Positions 1 to 10,055 of a stretch of DNA of 33,096 bases are shown in pieces. The notes beneath the pieces were generated by a model. That model did no database searches. It was not told the origin of the DNA and was given only the letters and a program-made list of their open reading frames with translations. A program made the translations under genes and the position numbers. Source of the stretch: Bacteroidetes bacterium HGW-Bacteroidetes-14 (GTDB taxonomy: Bacteria; Bacteroidota; Bacteroidia; Bacteroidales; UBA932); assembly GCA_002842655.1 (NCBI GenBank), contig PHDP01000009.1:1-33096 (forward strand), read 5' to 3'. Position 1 is the first letter of the stretch; each line of letters starts with the position of its first letter.

Positions 1-1145
1 GCAATTCCCCTGATTCTCTCGGTTGCTCCCGGCTTAATGGCATTAAGCAGTGCACGCATTTCATTGCTCATGAAATTTGAAACCGGTTTGATTTTTTCCT
101 TGTACTCAACACCTTTTGAATCTCTTCTTGTAAGCTCTGCCACCAGGTTTTTAGTCTGATCCCATTCTGTGCCTTCGTATGTCTCTCTGTACAGTGCCAT
201 AACATCCTGAACAGAAACCTTTTTGTCGGGTTTTACTGAGAAAGGAAGCTCTTCTGAATCAAATTTCAATCCAAGTGAAGGGGCGAGGGTGTTCAATACA
301 AAATATTCTCTTATAGCAAAAGGTTTTCCGCCGTTGGTGATTTTCCAGAACTTAAACTCCTCTTTACCATCCCACAGACCCAGAGCTTTGCTTCTCTCCT
401 TAATGTCTGAACTGTACATGAAATGCTCAGAATCTTTGAAGTCTACAGTAGATATTCTTGGGATATTAGCAGAAATTCCTACATGTTCATCCGGAATTCT
501 CTGAGCAACCCATATTGCAGATGGCTTTCCGGGTCCGGATCCAAAAATTTCTAGCTGCCATACCTCTTTTTTGTCTGCAATGGTAATACACTCTCCGGAA
601 TCGCCATATCCGTAAAGTTCAGCAAGTTTACCAATAAGTTTGATGGCATCACGGGCAGTTGTACATCTCTGAAGTGCAATTCTCTCAAGCTCTTCTATCA
701 GGAATAGTCCGTTTGTGTTCTCCAGCATTTTTCTTCCTGTAATTGTTGTCTCGCCAATTGCAAGCTGCTTTTCATTAAGGCAGGGATATGCAGTATTAAG
801 ATATGCATAAGTCTCTTCAACAGCAGGAATGCGGCCCTTTTCGGTCACATTTCTCATATCCCACGGCTCCTCTGTATGAAGAGTTCCCCAGTAGACTGGT
901 TCTGTATCGCCGGGTTTGAATTTTTTACGGGAAGTCATCTCCACCCAGGTTCTGTAATTTGAGTCACAAGTGTGAGCAGTCATAACAGAGCCATCTGTGC
1001 TGGCTTTTTTGCCAACCATAATGGAGGTGCAGCTTTCGGTGAAGTCGGAATCATCGGGATTAACCGGAAACCAGGCATTTTGCGCCGTTGCTGTTCCCAG
1101 AACGAGTAGTGCCAGGAATAGAGAAAGAAGTCTCTTCAAGTTCAT
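1..1145 (-). CDS. C69-family dipeptidase, secreted; 3' end truncated by the window edge
   Basis: Reverse-strand reading from ATG at 1145 gives MNLKRLLSLFLALLVLGTATAQNAWFPVNPDDSDFTESCTSIMVGKKASTDGSVMTAHTCDSNYRTW..., open to position 1. The signal peptide and CTSIMVGKKAS-DGS-TAHTCDSNYR motif are typical of peptidase family C69. The ORF track missed it because it is truncated. Confidence 0.9.
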   Translation of the reverse strand, partial: MNLKRLLSLFLALLVLGTATAQNAWFPVNPDDSDFTESCTSIMVGKKASTDGSVMTAHTCDSNYRTWVEMTSRKKFKPGDTEPVYWGTLHTEEPWDMRNVTEKGRIPAVEETYAYLNTAYPCLNEKQLAIGETTITGRKMLENTNGLFLIEELERIALQRCTTARDAIKLIGKLAELYGYGDSGECITIADKKEVWQLEIFGSGPGKPSAIWVAQRIPDEHVGISANIPRISTVDFKDSEHFMYSSDIKERSKALGLWDGKEEFKFWKITNGGKPFAIREYFVLNTLAPSLGLKFDSEELPFSVKPDKKVSVQDVMALYRETYEGTEWDQTKNLVAELTRRDSKGVEYKEKIKPVSNFMSNEMRALLNAIKPGATERIRGI

Positions 1146-1243
1146 ATTTGTTTAAAGTTAAGTTTAATTAGTAAAAGCCTTGTAGGGCAAAAATACAAAA
1201 AAGGAGTTATCTTTACCATATCCAGATAAAATATACAAACATT

Positions 1244-2587
1244 ATGTACAAACTCATTCTGACTGCAATCCTGATACTATTGTTACCGGCTAATTCTCAG
1301 GCAGAGAAGAGAGATATTTTTGTAATACCTGTCAAGGGGGAAATCAGTGCTGCAACTCAGAGAACCCTTAAAAAGGGGCTTGAGGAGGCGAGAACAGCAA
1401 AGGCCGATTTTGTTATCATCCACATCAATACATACGGAGGAGCAGTTGATGCTGCTGACAGTATGAGAAGCGCCCTTCTGAGGTATGAGATTCCAACTGC
1501 AGCCTTTATAGATAATCAGGCAGTATCTGCAGGAGCACTCATAAGTATTGCATGTGATTCCATATACATGCGAACAGGGAGTACAATAGGTGCTGCGACA
1601 GTTGTAAATCAGTCTGGGGAACCTATGCCGGATAAATATCAGTCTTTTATGAGGGCCATGATGCGCTCCACTGCTCAGGCTAACGGGCGGAATCCACTCG
1701 TTGCAGAGGCAATGGTAGATCCGTCGGTTATTGTACCGGGCTTCGATGACAGTACCAAGGTGTTAAGTTTTACAATGGAGGAGGCAATTGAAAACGGTTA
1801 TTGCGAAGGTAAGGCTGAATCTCTTGATGAGGTTGCTGCAATGATAACTGAGGGAGATATATACAAAATCGAAAAACAAAGAGTAACTGCTTTGGATAAA
1901 ATTATTTCATTTTTTCTGAAACCTTTTATTCAGGGTCTTCTTTTGATGCTTATTATTGGAGGAATTTACTTCGAAATGCAGAGCCCCGGAATAGGATTTC
2001 CATCTGCAGCTGCGCTTCTGGGAGCAATTTTATATTTTTCTCCCCTTTATCTTGAGGGCATGGCAGAGAACTGGGAACTGATTGTCTTTATTCTGGGAAT
2101 ATTGCTTATAATGGCAGAGATTTTTGTCATACCAGGGTTTGGAGTAGCCGGAATATCAGGTATAATACTGACTGTTACCGGATTATCTTTTGCAATGATT
2201 GACAATGATCTCTTTTATATGAAGGGGGAGTATAATTTTCTTGTAATCATTAAACCACTTTCTATAGTTCTTCTCTCTGGATTCAGCTCACTTGTCCTCT
2301 CAATCTGGCTGGCCGGCAGATTAATACCCGGCAGGAGTTTTTCTGCACTGGCCCTTAATACAAAACTCGATTCAGGAAAGGGATATGTTAGTGTCGACGG
2401 ATCACTTGACCATCTGACCGGAAAAATTGGAACTGCCCAAAGCTCAATGCGACCATCAGGTAAAATCGAGATTGAGGGAAAATGGTACGAAGCCACAATG
2501 GAAATAGGAATGGCAGTAAAGGGAGACAAACTGGTTGTTACCCGATCCGCGGGCGGAAGACTTTATTGCGAGCATCTTCCTCAATAA
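1244..2587 (+). CDS. nfeD: NfeD-family membrane-anchored ClpP-class serine protease
   Basis: 447 aa ORF with signal peptide, N-terminal ClpP-like segment (INTYGGAVDAADSMRSALL, AVSAGALISIACDSIYM), multi-TM region and C-terminal NfeD OB-like domain (GKIGTAQSSMRPSGKIEIEGKWYEA). Confidence 0.9.
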   Translation: MYKLILTAILILLLPANSQAEKRDIFVIPVKGEISAATQRTLKKGLEEARTAKADFVIIHINTYGGAVDAADSMRSALLRYEIPTAAFIDNQAVSAGALISIACDSIYMRTGSTIGAATVVNQSGEPMPDKYQSFMRAMMRSTAQANGRNPLVAEAMVDPSVIVPGFDDSTKVLSFTMEEAIENGYCEGKAESLDEVAAMITEGDIYKIEKQRVTALDKIISFFLKPFIQGLLLMLIIGGIYFEMQSPGIGFPSAAALLGAILYFSPLYLEGMAENWELIVFILGILLIMAEIFVIPGFGVAGISGIILTVTGLSFAMIDNDLFYMKGEYNFLVIIKPLSIVLLSGFSSLVLSIWLAGRLIPGRSFSALALNTKLDSGKGYVSVDGSLDHLTGKIGTAQSSMRPSGKIEIEGKWYEATMEIGMAVKGDKLVVTRSAGGRLYCEHLPQ

Positions 2588-3896
2588 GCGAGAGCAACTT
2601 GTCTATAGCCTCATCCTGGGGTACTGACCTGTAAACAGGTGTTTTGCCCCGGTAAATGCTTACCTTGTTCCGGCCCTCTCCAACATATCCGTAATCTGCA
2701 TCTGCCATCTCACCAGGGCCGTTTACAATACAGCCCATTACAGCTATATTGTACCCTTTAAGATGAGAAGTGCGTCTCTTTACCTCCTCAAATACAGATT
2801 CAAGATCAAACAGAGTTCTGCCACAGCCGGGGCATGCTATATATTCCGGTTTGGTGAACCTTCTTCTTGCTGCCTGAAGCAGTTCGTCGCGGAATCTTGC
2901 AACATCCCCATCATTTGCCGGTTTACCATCTATAATAACATTTAATTTTATGTCATCTGCAATACTATCCAGCATTAAAGGCCCAAGATCACATGATGCT
3001 TTCAGAATAAAACTCTGCCAGTCAGGTTCAGAATATGTTGCTTCGATTACCGCTGGTTCGCTTCCTTTCCTGTATATATTGGGAATTACAAAATTTCTCT
3101 TTCTGTCAGAGAAATACTCTGCAATGAATCTGGCAACAGGGATCTCCTTTTGCGGGTCTTCTGTAAGTGAAACACGAATAGTGTCACCGATTCCTTCAGA
3201 TAGCAAAGTGGACAGTCCCACTGCCGATTTTATCCGTCCTGACTCTCCGTTTCCTGCTTCTGTAACTCCAAGGTGAAGAGGATAAGCTGTTCCCATCTGC
3301 TCAAAATCGCTGTAAAGCAGTCTGTAAGCATCTGTCATAACCCTTGTGTTGCTTGCTTTAAGGGAGACAATTATCTGGTCAAAATTAAACTCCTGTGCCA
3401 TTTTAATCCACTCAAGAGCCGACTCTTTCATGCCCATTGGTGAGTCACCATATTTCTCAATTATTCTTTCGCCAAGTGAACCGTGATTAACTCCGATTCT
3501 GATTGCAACACCTCGTTCCCGGCAAATTTCAGTAAGTTTTCTGAACTGGAATCTGGCAGTTTCGTGGTCTCTTGCGAAATTACCCGGATTGATTCTTACC
3601 TTATCTGCAACTTCTGCGGCAGCAAGAGCAACATCTGAGGTGAAGTGGACATCTGCAGAGAGGGGAGTGGTAATTCCTTCGCTGCGAAGTCTCTCTTTAA
3701 TCACCTTTAGGGCAGCTACCTCCTTCATACCCTGGGTTGTCAGCCTTATAAGCTGTGCTCCCGCTTTTGAAAGTCTTAAACACTGTTCAAATGATGCTTC
3801 AACATCTTGAGTTGGGGTATTGCACATAGTTTGTACAACAATTTGACTGTCACCTCCAAAGATGACATTACCTATCTTAACCTGAATCTTTTTCAT
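2538..3896 (-). CDS. ispG: 4-hydroxy-3-methylbut-2-enyl diphosphate synthase (GcpE)
   Basis: 452 aa; VQTMCNTPTQDV, VRINPGNF, GVNHGSLGERI, HLGVTEAG, and the Fe-S region IACPGCGRTLFD ... VMGCIVNGPGEMADADYGYVG. Confidence 0.95.
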   Translation of the reverse strand: MKKIQVKIGNVIFGGDSQIVVQTMCNTPTQDVEASFEQCLRLSKAGAQLIRLTTQGMKEVAALKVIKERLRSEGITTPLSADVHFTSDVALAAAEVADKVRINPGNFARDHETARFQFRKLTEICRERGVAIRIGVNHGSLGERIIEKYGDSPMGMKESALEWIKMAQEFNFDQIIVSLKASNTRVMTDAYRLLYSDFEQMGTAYPLHLGVTEAGNGESGRIKSAVGLSTLLSEGIGDTIRVSLTEDPQKEIPVARFIAEYFSDRKRNFVIPNIYRKGSEPAVIEATYSEPDWQSFILKASCDLGPLMLDSIADDIKLNVIIDGKPANDGDVARFRDELLQAARRRFTKPEYIACPGCGRTLFDLESVFEEVKRRTSHLKGYNIAVMGCIVNGPGEMADADYGYVGEGRNKVSIYRGKTPVYRSVPQDEAIDKLLSLIEEDARNKVFRPRIG

Positions 3897-4540
3897 TTGT
3901 CAAAAATATGGAAATATAGTGCTGCGCTCAATACCAGGTTATTCGGGTACGAATAGGTTGGTCTGGTGGCGCCTCCCTTGCGGGGATCACTCAAATGAGT
4001 GAGGGAGTAGTTGTAATTAGCTTCCAGGTGAAGTTCAAAAGGTCTGAGCACAAATGCCAGCCCGCCGCCGGCAATAAATCCAAACTCCAGCCTGTAATCT
4101 TCATCGTCAAACTGAATCTGTTGTTTAACAGGTTCTCCCGATGAATAATCGGTAAGAGTAAGTGTGTTACGATATCCTCCGTAAGCACCAAGATTAAGAA
4201 GTACTCTCATTCTCCAGAAGTTTACATGAAACTGTGAAACAAGCGGAACGGAATAAAGTTCTGTTCTGTATTCAGAGTCTGCCATTCTGTATCCGGTCTC
4301 ATTCAGGGAAACTCCTGTCTGAAAGCCAAAGTAAGGTGACTTTTCCCATATATCGTGATAATATGTATACAGCACAGAATAGTTTCTGGTTGTTCTTATT
4401 CCTTCGTGGGCCACTTCAGGAGTGAAGGAGACATTACTTAAGTTAAATCCCCACTTTACACCTGTAAGGTGTTCCCTGTTCTGAGCATTAAGTGAAATTG
4501 CAAATAAGACTAAAAATATAGCTGCTAATAGTTTCTTCAT
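3893..4540 (-). CDS. Outer-membrane beta-barrel protein, PorT/porin-like
   Basis: 215 aa; signal peptide ending SLNAQ, alternating aromatic/hydrophobic strands, C-terminal ...LVLSAALYFHIF. Start overlaps the stop of the upstream gene (ATGA). Confidence 0.7.
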   Translation of the reverse strand: MKKLLAAIFLVLFAISLNAQNREHLTGVKWGFNLSNVSFTPEVAHEGIRTTRNYSVLYTYYHDIWEKSPYFGFQTGVSLNETGYRMADSEYRTELYSVPLVSQFHVNFWRMRVLLNLGAYGGYRNTLTLTDYSSGEPVKQQIQFDDEDYRLEFGFIAGGGLAFVLRPFELHLEANYNYSLTHLSDPRKGGATRPTYSYPNNLVLSAALYFHIFDK

Positions 4541-6330
4541 TTGAAAATCTCATCAAGGTTAATGTTCTGTGAAAGTTCCATACCCTCTTTTAACTCAATA
4601 ACTGAAGATCCTGAAGGTAACAGATAGAGTCTTACCATCTCCGGCTGTCTGCGCTCCTTAAGGTTTCCTGAGTCCAGGATTCCATTGCTGTTCTCATCCC
4701 TGAATATTCGCAAAGAGTATTTCCCCTGATCGAGGTACGGAAACGCCAGCTCTGTGTCATGCATTACTTTGTAAGATCTGTAGACACGCTCCCGGCTCTG
4801 GTTTGTAAGCTCGATAACATAGGTTGCTCCCTTGGTTCCCTTAACAGTGAGATCTATTCTTGCAAGTCTCTCATTTTTGGGAAGCATGCTTTTGCTCACT
4901 ATAGTGTCATTTGTGTGCCCGTATATATCTCTGAAGGCAGCCTGGTTTAATGTTAGTACATAATCATGACCTTCAAGAAGCTTGTTTTTTGGCTTAATGT
5001 AATATTTTCTGAGTTCAACGGAATCTCTCCCGAAAGTGTACTCTTCTTTTGCTTCAATCCCTTTTGGAGTAACCGATTTAAATAATATCTCCTCCTTTTT
5101 AATAACAGAAACAGGTGCCGGAAATTCAAGTATATATCCATCTTTTTCAAGCAAGGCAGGATTTGCCTCAACCTTCATTTTAAGTAGGTCCTGTCTGATA
5201 TCTGTATTTCTTGAAGGCTGATTCTCTTCCTTTTTTCTGCGGGGAGCTGTCAGCTTAAGCCTCTCTCTGGAAGAGACGAGGTTGTCCAGGGAGTCAGATT
5301 TCATATATTTTATATTCAGATAAAGAGTATCCGGAACTCTTTTTATGCTGTCTCCCAGCCATAAAACAAGGCTGTCTCTTTTAACATTGAACTGACTTAT
5401 AACAAATGAGGAGTCAATGTTTTCAAAACCGACAGAATCAATTTGAACATAAGGTAAATTGAATTTTACAAAGGACATTCTGTCAAGAGGTCTTTCATAG
5501 TTTCTAATCATCTGTCTTCCTGCCTCCTCTCTGAACAGGTAAAGCTGCATCTCGCTTTTTCTGGCCAGCGAGGCAGTTGTATCCATGGGATCTACATATT
5601 TTAGCTGTTCAATTCCTTTTTTCATCACCACCCCTGGGGTGAAAAGAGTATCAAGGAAAGCAAGCTTTTCGTTTTCGGGATTGTAAATATTGTTGCCGTT
5701 TCCGTCTGCAAAGGCTATAACCCTGTATTTAACCGGTTTTATGTTGGTAAGCATAAAGTAGCCCCATTTATCGCTTTTGGCAACAGCATCAGGAAGACTA
5801 TTGTAAAGTACAGAGTCTTCATGGTTTTCATAAAATGCAATAGTCACGCCCGGAATTGGAAGGAGTGTCGCTGCATCTGCAACAGAGCCTGTTGCAAGCA
5901 TTGAGTCAATAGAACTGCCTGTAGAAAAGGCATATCTGTACTGAGGAAATATATTCCCCTCATTATTATCTACTATTGAGTTTCCGAACGACACAGTATA
6001 AGTGCGGGAAGAATCCAGCCTCTCCTTGAATTCAACAATTATGCTTTTCCCCCTGATTTTTGTCTCTGCTCTCTTCTTCTGAGGAGGAGAGATAACCATT
6101 TGCTTTTCAGGATCTTTGAGAACAGTATATTCATTGAACTTAAGTTCTATTTTTCCCTTTTCTCTCGGAAAGTTTATGCTGTTTGAATCTGGTGAGACCT
6201 TAACAAGTACCGGCGCCAGAGTATCTTTGAGACCGCCTGAAGGAGGAGCTGTGGTATTTGCACACGAGTGGGCAACAGCAAAGTAAGCTGTAATTAATAG
6301 AAGTATATGGGAAAGTCTTCTCTTTTGCAT
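4537..6330 (-). CDS. Ig-like domain lipoprotein typical of Bacteroidetes
   Basis: 597 aa; lipobox-like AVAHSCANTTAPPSGG; APVLVKVSPDSNSINFPREKGKIELKFNEYTVLKDPEKQMVISPP resembles the bacterial Ig-like N-terminal domain of this family. Confidence 0.75.
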   Translation of the reverse strand: MQKRRLSHILLLITAYFAVAHSCANTTAPPSGGLKDTLAPVLVKVSPDSNSINFPREKGKIELKFNEYTVLKDPEKQMVISPPQKKRAETKIRGKSIIVEFKERLDSSRTYTVSFGNSIVDNNEGNIFPQYRYAFSTGSSIDSMLATGSVADAATLLPIPGVTIAFYENHEDSVLYNSLPDAVAKSDKWGYFMLTNIKPVKYRVIAFADGNGNNIYNPENEKLAFLDTLFTPGVVMKKGIEQLKYVDPMDTTASLARKSEMQLYLFREEAGRQMIRNYERPLDRMSFVKFNLPYVQIDSVGFENIDSSFVISQFNVKRDSLVLWLGDSIKRVPDTLYLNIKYMKSDSLDNLVSSRERLKLTAPRRKKEENQPSRNTDIRQDLLKMKVEANPALLEKDGYILEFPAPVSVIKKEEILFKSVTPKGIEAKEEYTFGRDSVELRKYYIKPKNKLLEGHDYVLTLNQAAFRDIYGHTNDTIVSKSMLPKNERLARIDLTVKGTKGATYVIELTNQSRERVYRSYKVMHDTELAFPYLDQGKYSLRIFRDENSNGILDSGNLKERRQPEMVRLYLLPSGSSVIELKEGMELSQNINLDEIFK

Positions 6331-6338
6331 TTTGGGTC

Positions 6339-8633
6339 TTAATTTTCCTTGATTTCAGATCTTACTACGCTCATAACGCCTTTAACATTTGACATCTGTT
6401 TCATAAGTTTCTCAAGGTCTTCTACACTGTGAACATATAAATCTATATAACCCTCAAAAATTCCGTCGTGGGTTTCTATAAATATTTTTCTGATATTAAC
6501 GCTTAATACCAGGGTAATGTACTGAGTCAGCTCGTTCAGAATTCCAAGTCTGTCGATACCTCTCATATTTATTCTGGCAAGAAATGACAAGACAGTATGC
6601 TTGCTCCATTTTGCCTTAACAATCTTTTCACCATCTCTGGCAGCAAGCAGAATAGCTTCAGGGCAACTGTTCTTGTGAACTATAACAACATCGTCCTTAT
6701 CAATGAAACCAATCACCTTGTCGCCGGGAATCGGACGGCAGCATGTAGCAACCTGATATGAGAGGGTTTTGTCAATTGGATTCTCCTTTAGCAGAAAGTC
6801 CTTTTTAATGTCGATTCTGGAATGAGTCTCTTTTGAACCCTCTTCGCTTTTTGCAACGGTATCCTCAGGGAGCTCCTCCTCATTATCCCAGTCGTAAACA
6901 TGATCTGAATCTCCGCCTGTTATTCTTGAGAACTGAAGATTCCAGTATCTGACAAACTTATTGGTTGTATTCTTTTTAAGGACCTTGGAGAGATCTGTGA
7001 GATCTATAAGATCTGCACCAATTTTGCTAAAGAGCTCCTCACGGTTATTAAGCTTGTAATTTTCCGAAAGCTTCTTGTAAACTCTCGACTGAGGTTTAAT
7101 CCCCATCCCTTTAAGCTTTTCGTCAAGCATCTCCTGACCCTTTTTCTGAGAATCTTTAATTTCAGATTTCAGGGCATCAAGGATAAGACTTTTGGCTTTA
7201 GGTGTTTTGATGAATTCGAGCCACTCTCTTTGAGGCTTCTGTGATTCGGCTGTAATTATCTCTATCTGGTCTCCGTTTCTCAGTTCATATGTGAGGGGTA
7301 CCAGTTTAAAGTTTGCCTTGGCGGCAATAGATTTGTTTCCTACCTCCGTATGGATGGCATATGCAAAATCCAGAGCAGTTGAACCCTTTGGCAGGGCCTT
7401 AGATTCTCCTTTAGGTGTAAATACGTAGATTTCTGAAGAGAGCAGTCCTGTGTGAAATTTATCCAGAAACTCAAGAGCGTTGACATCGGGATTTTCGAGT
7501 ACCTCTCTCACCATATTGAGCCATTTGTCCATCTCTCCCTCAGAAGGTGATGCGCCTTTGTAGCTCCAGTGGGCAGCAACGCCTCTCTCTGCAAGGTCGT
7601 CCATCCTTTCGGATCTGATCTGAACCTCAATCCAGTTTCCCTGCGGACCCATAACTGTACAGTGAAGAGCCTCATACCCGTTGATTTTTGGAGTACTTAC
7701 CCAGTCTCTGATTCTGTCGGTTTTTGACAGATACAGTTCTGTTATAAGAGAATAAATGTGCCAGCACTGAATTCTTTCAGGCTGGTCAGGTTTTGCCTCA
7801 AATACAATCCTTACTGCATGAAGGTCATAAATCTGTTCAAACGGAATAGACTTGGTGTTCATCTTTCTCCAGATGGAGTAGGGGGTCTTGGTTCTTTTTG
7901 AAACAGTAAATTTGAATCCTGCCTGTTTCAGGCTTTCAGATATAGGCTCCATGAAGATATCCATGGCGCATCCTCTCTCAATGACTGTCTGTGATATCTT
8001 TGCCTGAATTAAATCATATTCTGCAGGCAGAGTATGCATCAGCCATATGTTCTCCAGTTCTGACTTTATACTGTACAGACCGAGTCTGTGAGCCAGAGGG
8101 ATGAAGATGTACATGGTTTCACTAAGAATCTTTGATCTTTTGTGCTCCGGCATAAACTCAATAGTCCTCATATTGTGCAGCCTGTCTGCAAGTTTTATGA
8201 GAATTACCCTCACATCATCATTCAGCGTGAGCAATATTCTTTTAAAGTTTTCTGCCTGACTGCTGGAGTTACTGTCAAATGCACTCTTGATTTTGGTGAG
8301 ACCATCTACCAGAGACGCAATTTTTGCACCAAACAGTCTCTCAATATCCTCTACATTGTATTCGGTATCCTCCACAACATCGTGCAGCAATGCAGACACT
8401 ATTGACTTATAACCGAGTCCAATCTCCTGAACAACAATTTTTGCAACAGAAATTGGATGCAGAATGTACGGCTCACCGGAGCGTCTTCGCACACCATTAT
8501 GTGCAGCTCTGGCAAAGTCGAAAGCTTTCAGGACAGTTTCGTACTCAGACTGATTTGCACACCTTTTAAGGCTGGACAATCTCAGCTCCTCGAATTCTCT
8601 GTCAATTAGTTCATTATCCTTTTCTGTAAACAT
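6339..8633 (-). CDS. rel: Bifunctional (p)ppGpp synthetase/hydrolase, RelA/SpoT family
   Basis: 764 aa; HD domain (SALLHDVVEDTEYNVEDIERLFG), synthetase (YDLHAVRIVF, YEALHCTVMGPQGNWIEVQIRSERMDDLAERGVAAHWSYK), TGS (VFTPKGESKALPKGSTALDFAYAIHTEVG), C-terminal ACT. Confidence 0.95.
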   Translation of the reverse strand: MFTEKDNELIDREFEELRLSSLKRCANQSEYETVLKAFDFARAAHNGVRRRSGEPYILHPISVAKIVVQEIGLGYKSIVSALLHDVVEDTEYNVEDIERLFGAKIASLVDGLTKIKSAFDSNSSSQAENFKRILLTLNDDVRVILIKLADRLHNMRTIEFMPEHKRSKILSETMYIFIPLAHRLGLYSIKSELENIWLMHTLPAEYDLIQAKISQTVIERGCAMDIFMEPISESLKQAGFKFTVSKRTKTPYSIWRKMNTKSIPFEQIYDLHAVRIVFEAKPDQPERIQCWHIYSLITELYLSKTDRIRDWVSTPKINGYEALHCTVMGPQGNWIEVQIRSERMDDLAERGVAAHWSYKGASPSEGEMDKWLNMVREVLENPDVNALEFLDKFHTGLLSSEIYVFTPKGESKALPKGSTALDFAYAIHTEVGNKSIAAKANFKLVPLTYELRNGDQIEIITAESQKPQREWLEFIKTPKAKSLILDALKSEIKDSQKKGQEMLDEKLKGMGIKPQSRVYKKLSENYKLNNREELFSKIGADLIDLTDLSKVLKKNTTNKFVRYWNLQFSRITGGDSDHVYDWDNEEELPEDTVAKSEEGSKETHSRIDIKKDFLLKENPIDKTLSYQVATCCRPIPGDKVIGFIDKDDVVIVHKNSCPEAILLAARDGEKIVKAKWSKHTVLSFLARINMRGIDRLGILNELTQYITLVLSVNIRKIFIETHDGIFEGYIDLYVHSVEDLEKLMKQMSNVKGVMSVVRSEIKEN

Positions 8634-8639
8634 ATGCTT

Positions 8640-10055
8640 TTAAAATAGCAAGTCTCTCTTTCCATTCTTAATAAGTTCGAGTTTGGCAGCTACATCTGCA
8701 CGTTTTGCCTCGTCCTTTATATACCCAAGTTCTCGTTCAATCAGTTCGTAACCTGCTTTTTTTGTTGCATCAGAAGAGTAATCTTCAATGTACTCAGCAA
8801 GTGTAAGCATAGCATTTGGTGTGCAGAAGCGGCCAATAAAGCCCGGTATAGCATATTCCATAAAGTGTTCACCGGTTCTTCCCACTCTGTAACAAGATGT
8901 ACAGAAGCTTGGTATAAAACCTCTTGTTAGCAGCCACTGAATTACAGAATCGAGTTCTCTCTGGTCTCCCACCTTAAATTGCTCGCGGTTTAGCTCCTGA
9001 TTTTTACCCCGCTCTTCCTGATAGCCTCCAATTTCGAGTCTGGTTCCTGCATCAATCTGAGATACTCCAAACTCAATAACGGCATCGCGAACCTCTGCAG
9101 TCTCGCGTGCAGTCATAATCAGTCCTGTATAAGGAACAGCCATTCTGAGAATAGCTACAAGCTGTTTAAATTGCTCGTCTGTAACCTGATATGGCAGATG
9201 AAGGTCAAGGCCGTAAGCAGGCTGAACTCTTGGGAAGCTTATTGTATGCGGACCAACTCCGTATCTGTCCTGAAGGTGGTGAGCATGTTCTACCAGTCCC
9301 AGAACTTCGAATCTCCAGTCGTACAATCCAAACAGAGCACCAATTCCCACATCGTCGTGTCCTCCTTCAAATGCACGGTCCATGGCGTTTAACCTCCACA
9401 TATAGTCGCTTTTGATTCCGGGACCCGGGTGGAATTTCTTATATGTCTCTTTATGATATGTCTCCTGAAATACCTGAAATGTACCTATACCTGCCTCTTT
9501 AACTGTTCTGAATCCCTCAATGCTCAAAGGGGCAGCATTGATGTTAACCCTGCGGATTTCACCATTTCCAACTTTAACATTATAGCATGTTTTTACAGTC
9601 TGTGCAATGTATTCCGGAGTATATTTCGGATGTTCCCCGTAAACCAGAATCAGCCTTTTGTGTCCCTCCTTCTCTAGTGAGGCTACCTCGGCAACAAGCT
9701 CCTGTTCGGAGAGGGTCCTCCTGACAGCAGCAGAGAGAGAACTTCTGAATCCGCAGTACTGACAATTGTTAATACAGTAATTACCAATGTACAGCGGAGC
9801 AAACAGAACAATACGGTTACCGTAAATTGACCGCTTTAGCTCCCTGGCGGTTTCGTAAAGTTCCTCCAGAAGTTCAGGAGATTTAATTGCAAGAAGCTGT
9901 GCAGTCTCTTCAACTGTTAATGCCTGTTTTGATTTGCTCTTCTGGAAGATTTCCCTGATACGAGCCTTATCTTCAAGAGTATTGTTTATGAGTGAATGGA
10001 GCTTGTCGTCGTTTATAAAATCGACGGCGTCCTTTGTAAGTTCGTAATTATTCAT
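8640..10055 (-). CDS. hydG: [FeFe]-hydrogenase H-cluster radical SAM maturase HydG
   Basis: Radical SAM CX3CX2C (YIGNYCINNCQYCGFR), GHKRLILVYGEHPKYTPEYI, GEIRRVNINAAPLSIEGFRTVKEAGIGTFQVFQETYHKETYKKFHP, C-terminal HydG cluster motif SFCTSCYRVGRTGEHFMEYAIPGFIGRFCTPNA, terminal GKRDLLF. Start taken at MNNYELTK (10055) rather than the longer ORF start at 10109, which would overlap yihY by 62 bp. Confidence 0.93.
   Translation of the reverse strand: MNNYELTKDAVDFINDDKLHSLINNTLEDKARIREIFQKSKSKQALTVEETAQLLAIKSPELLEELYETARELKRSIYGNRIVLFAPLYIGNYCINNCQYCGFRSSLSAAVRRTLSEQELVAEVASLEKEGHKRLILVYGEHPKYTPEYIAQTVKTCYNVKVGNGEIRRVNINAAPLSIEGFRTVKEAGIGTFQVFQETYHKETYKKFHPGPGIKSDYMWRLNAMDRAFEGGHDDVGIGALFGLYDWRFEVLGLVEHAHHLQDRYGVGPHTISFPRVQPAYGLDLHLPYQVTDEQFKQLVAILRMAVPYTGLIMTARETAEVRDAVIEFGVSQIDAGTRLEIGGYQEERGKNQELNREQFKVGDQRELDSVIQWLLTRGFIPSFCTSCYRVGRTGEHFMEYAIPGFIGRFCTPNAMLTLAEYIEDYSSDATKKAGYELIERELGYIKDEAKRADVAAKLELIKNGKRDLLF

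Noticed and set aside
223-504. 93-aa plus-strand ORF
   Set aside because: Antisense to the truncated but convincing C69 dipeptidase reading frame; no recognisable motif.
3973-4007. Palindromic stretch TCACTCA-AA-TGAGTGA in the OMP gene
   Set aside because: Two-nt gap makes a hairpin sterically poor, arms are short, and no associated regulatory context is visible.
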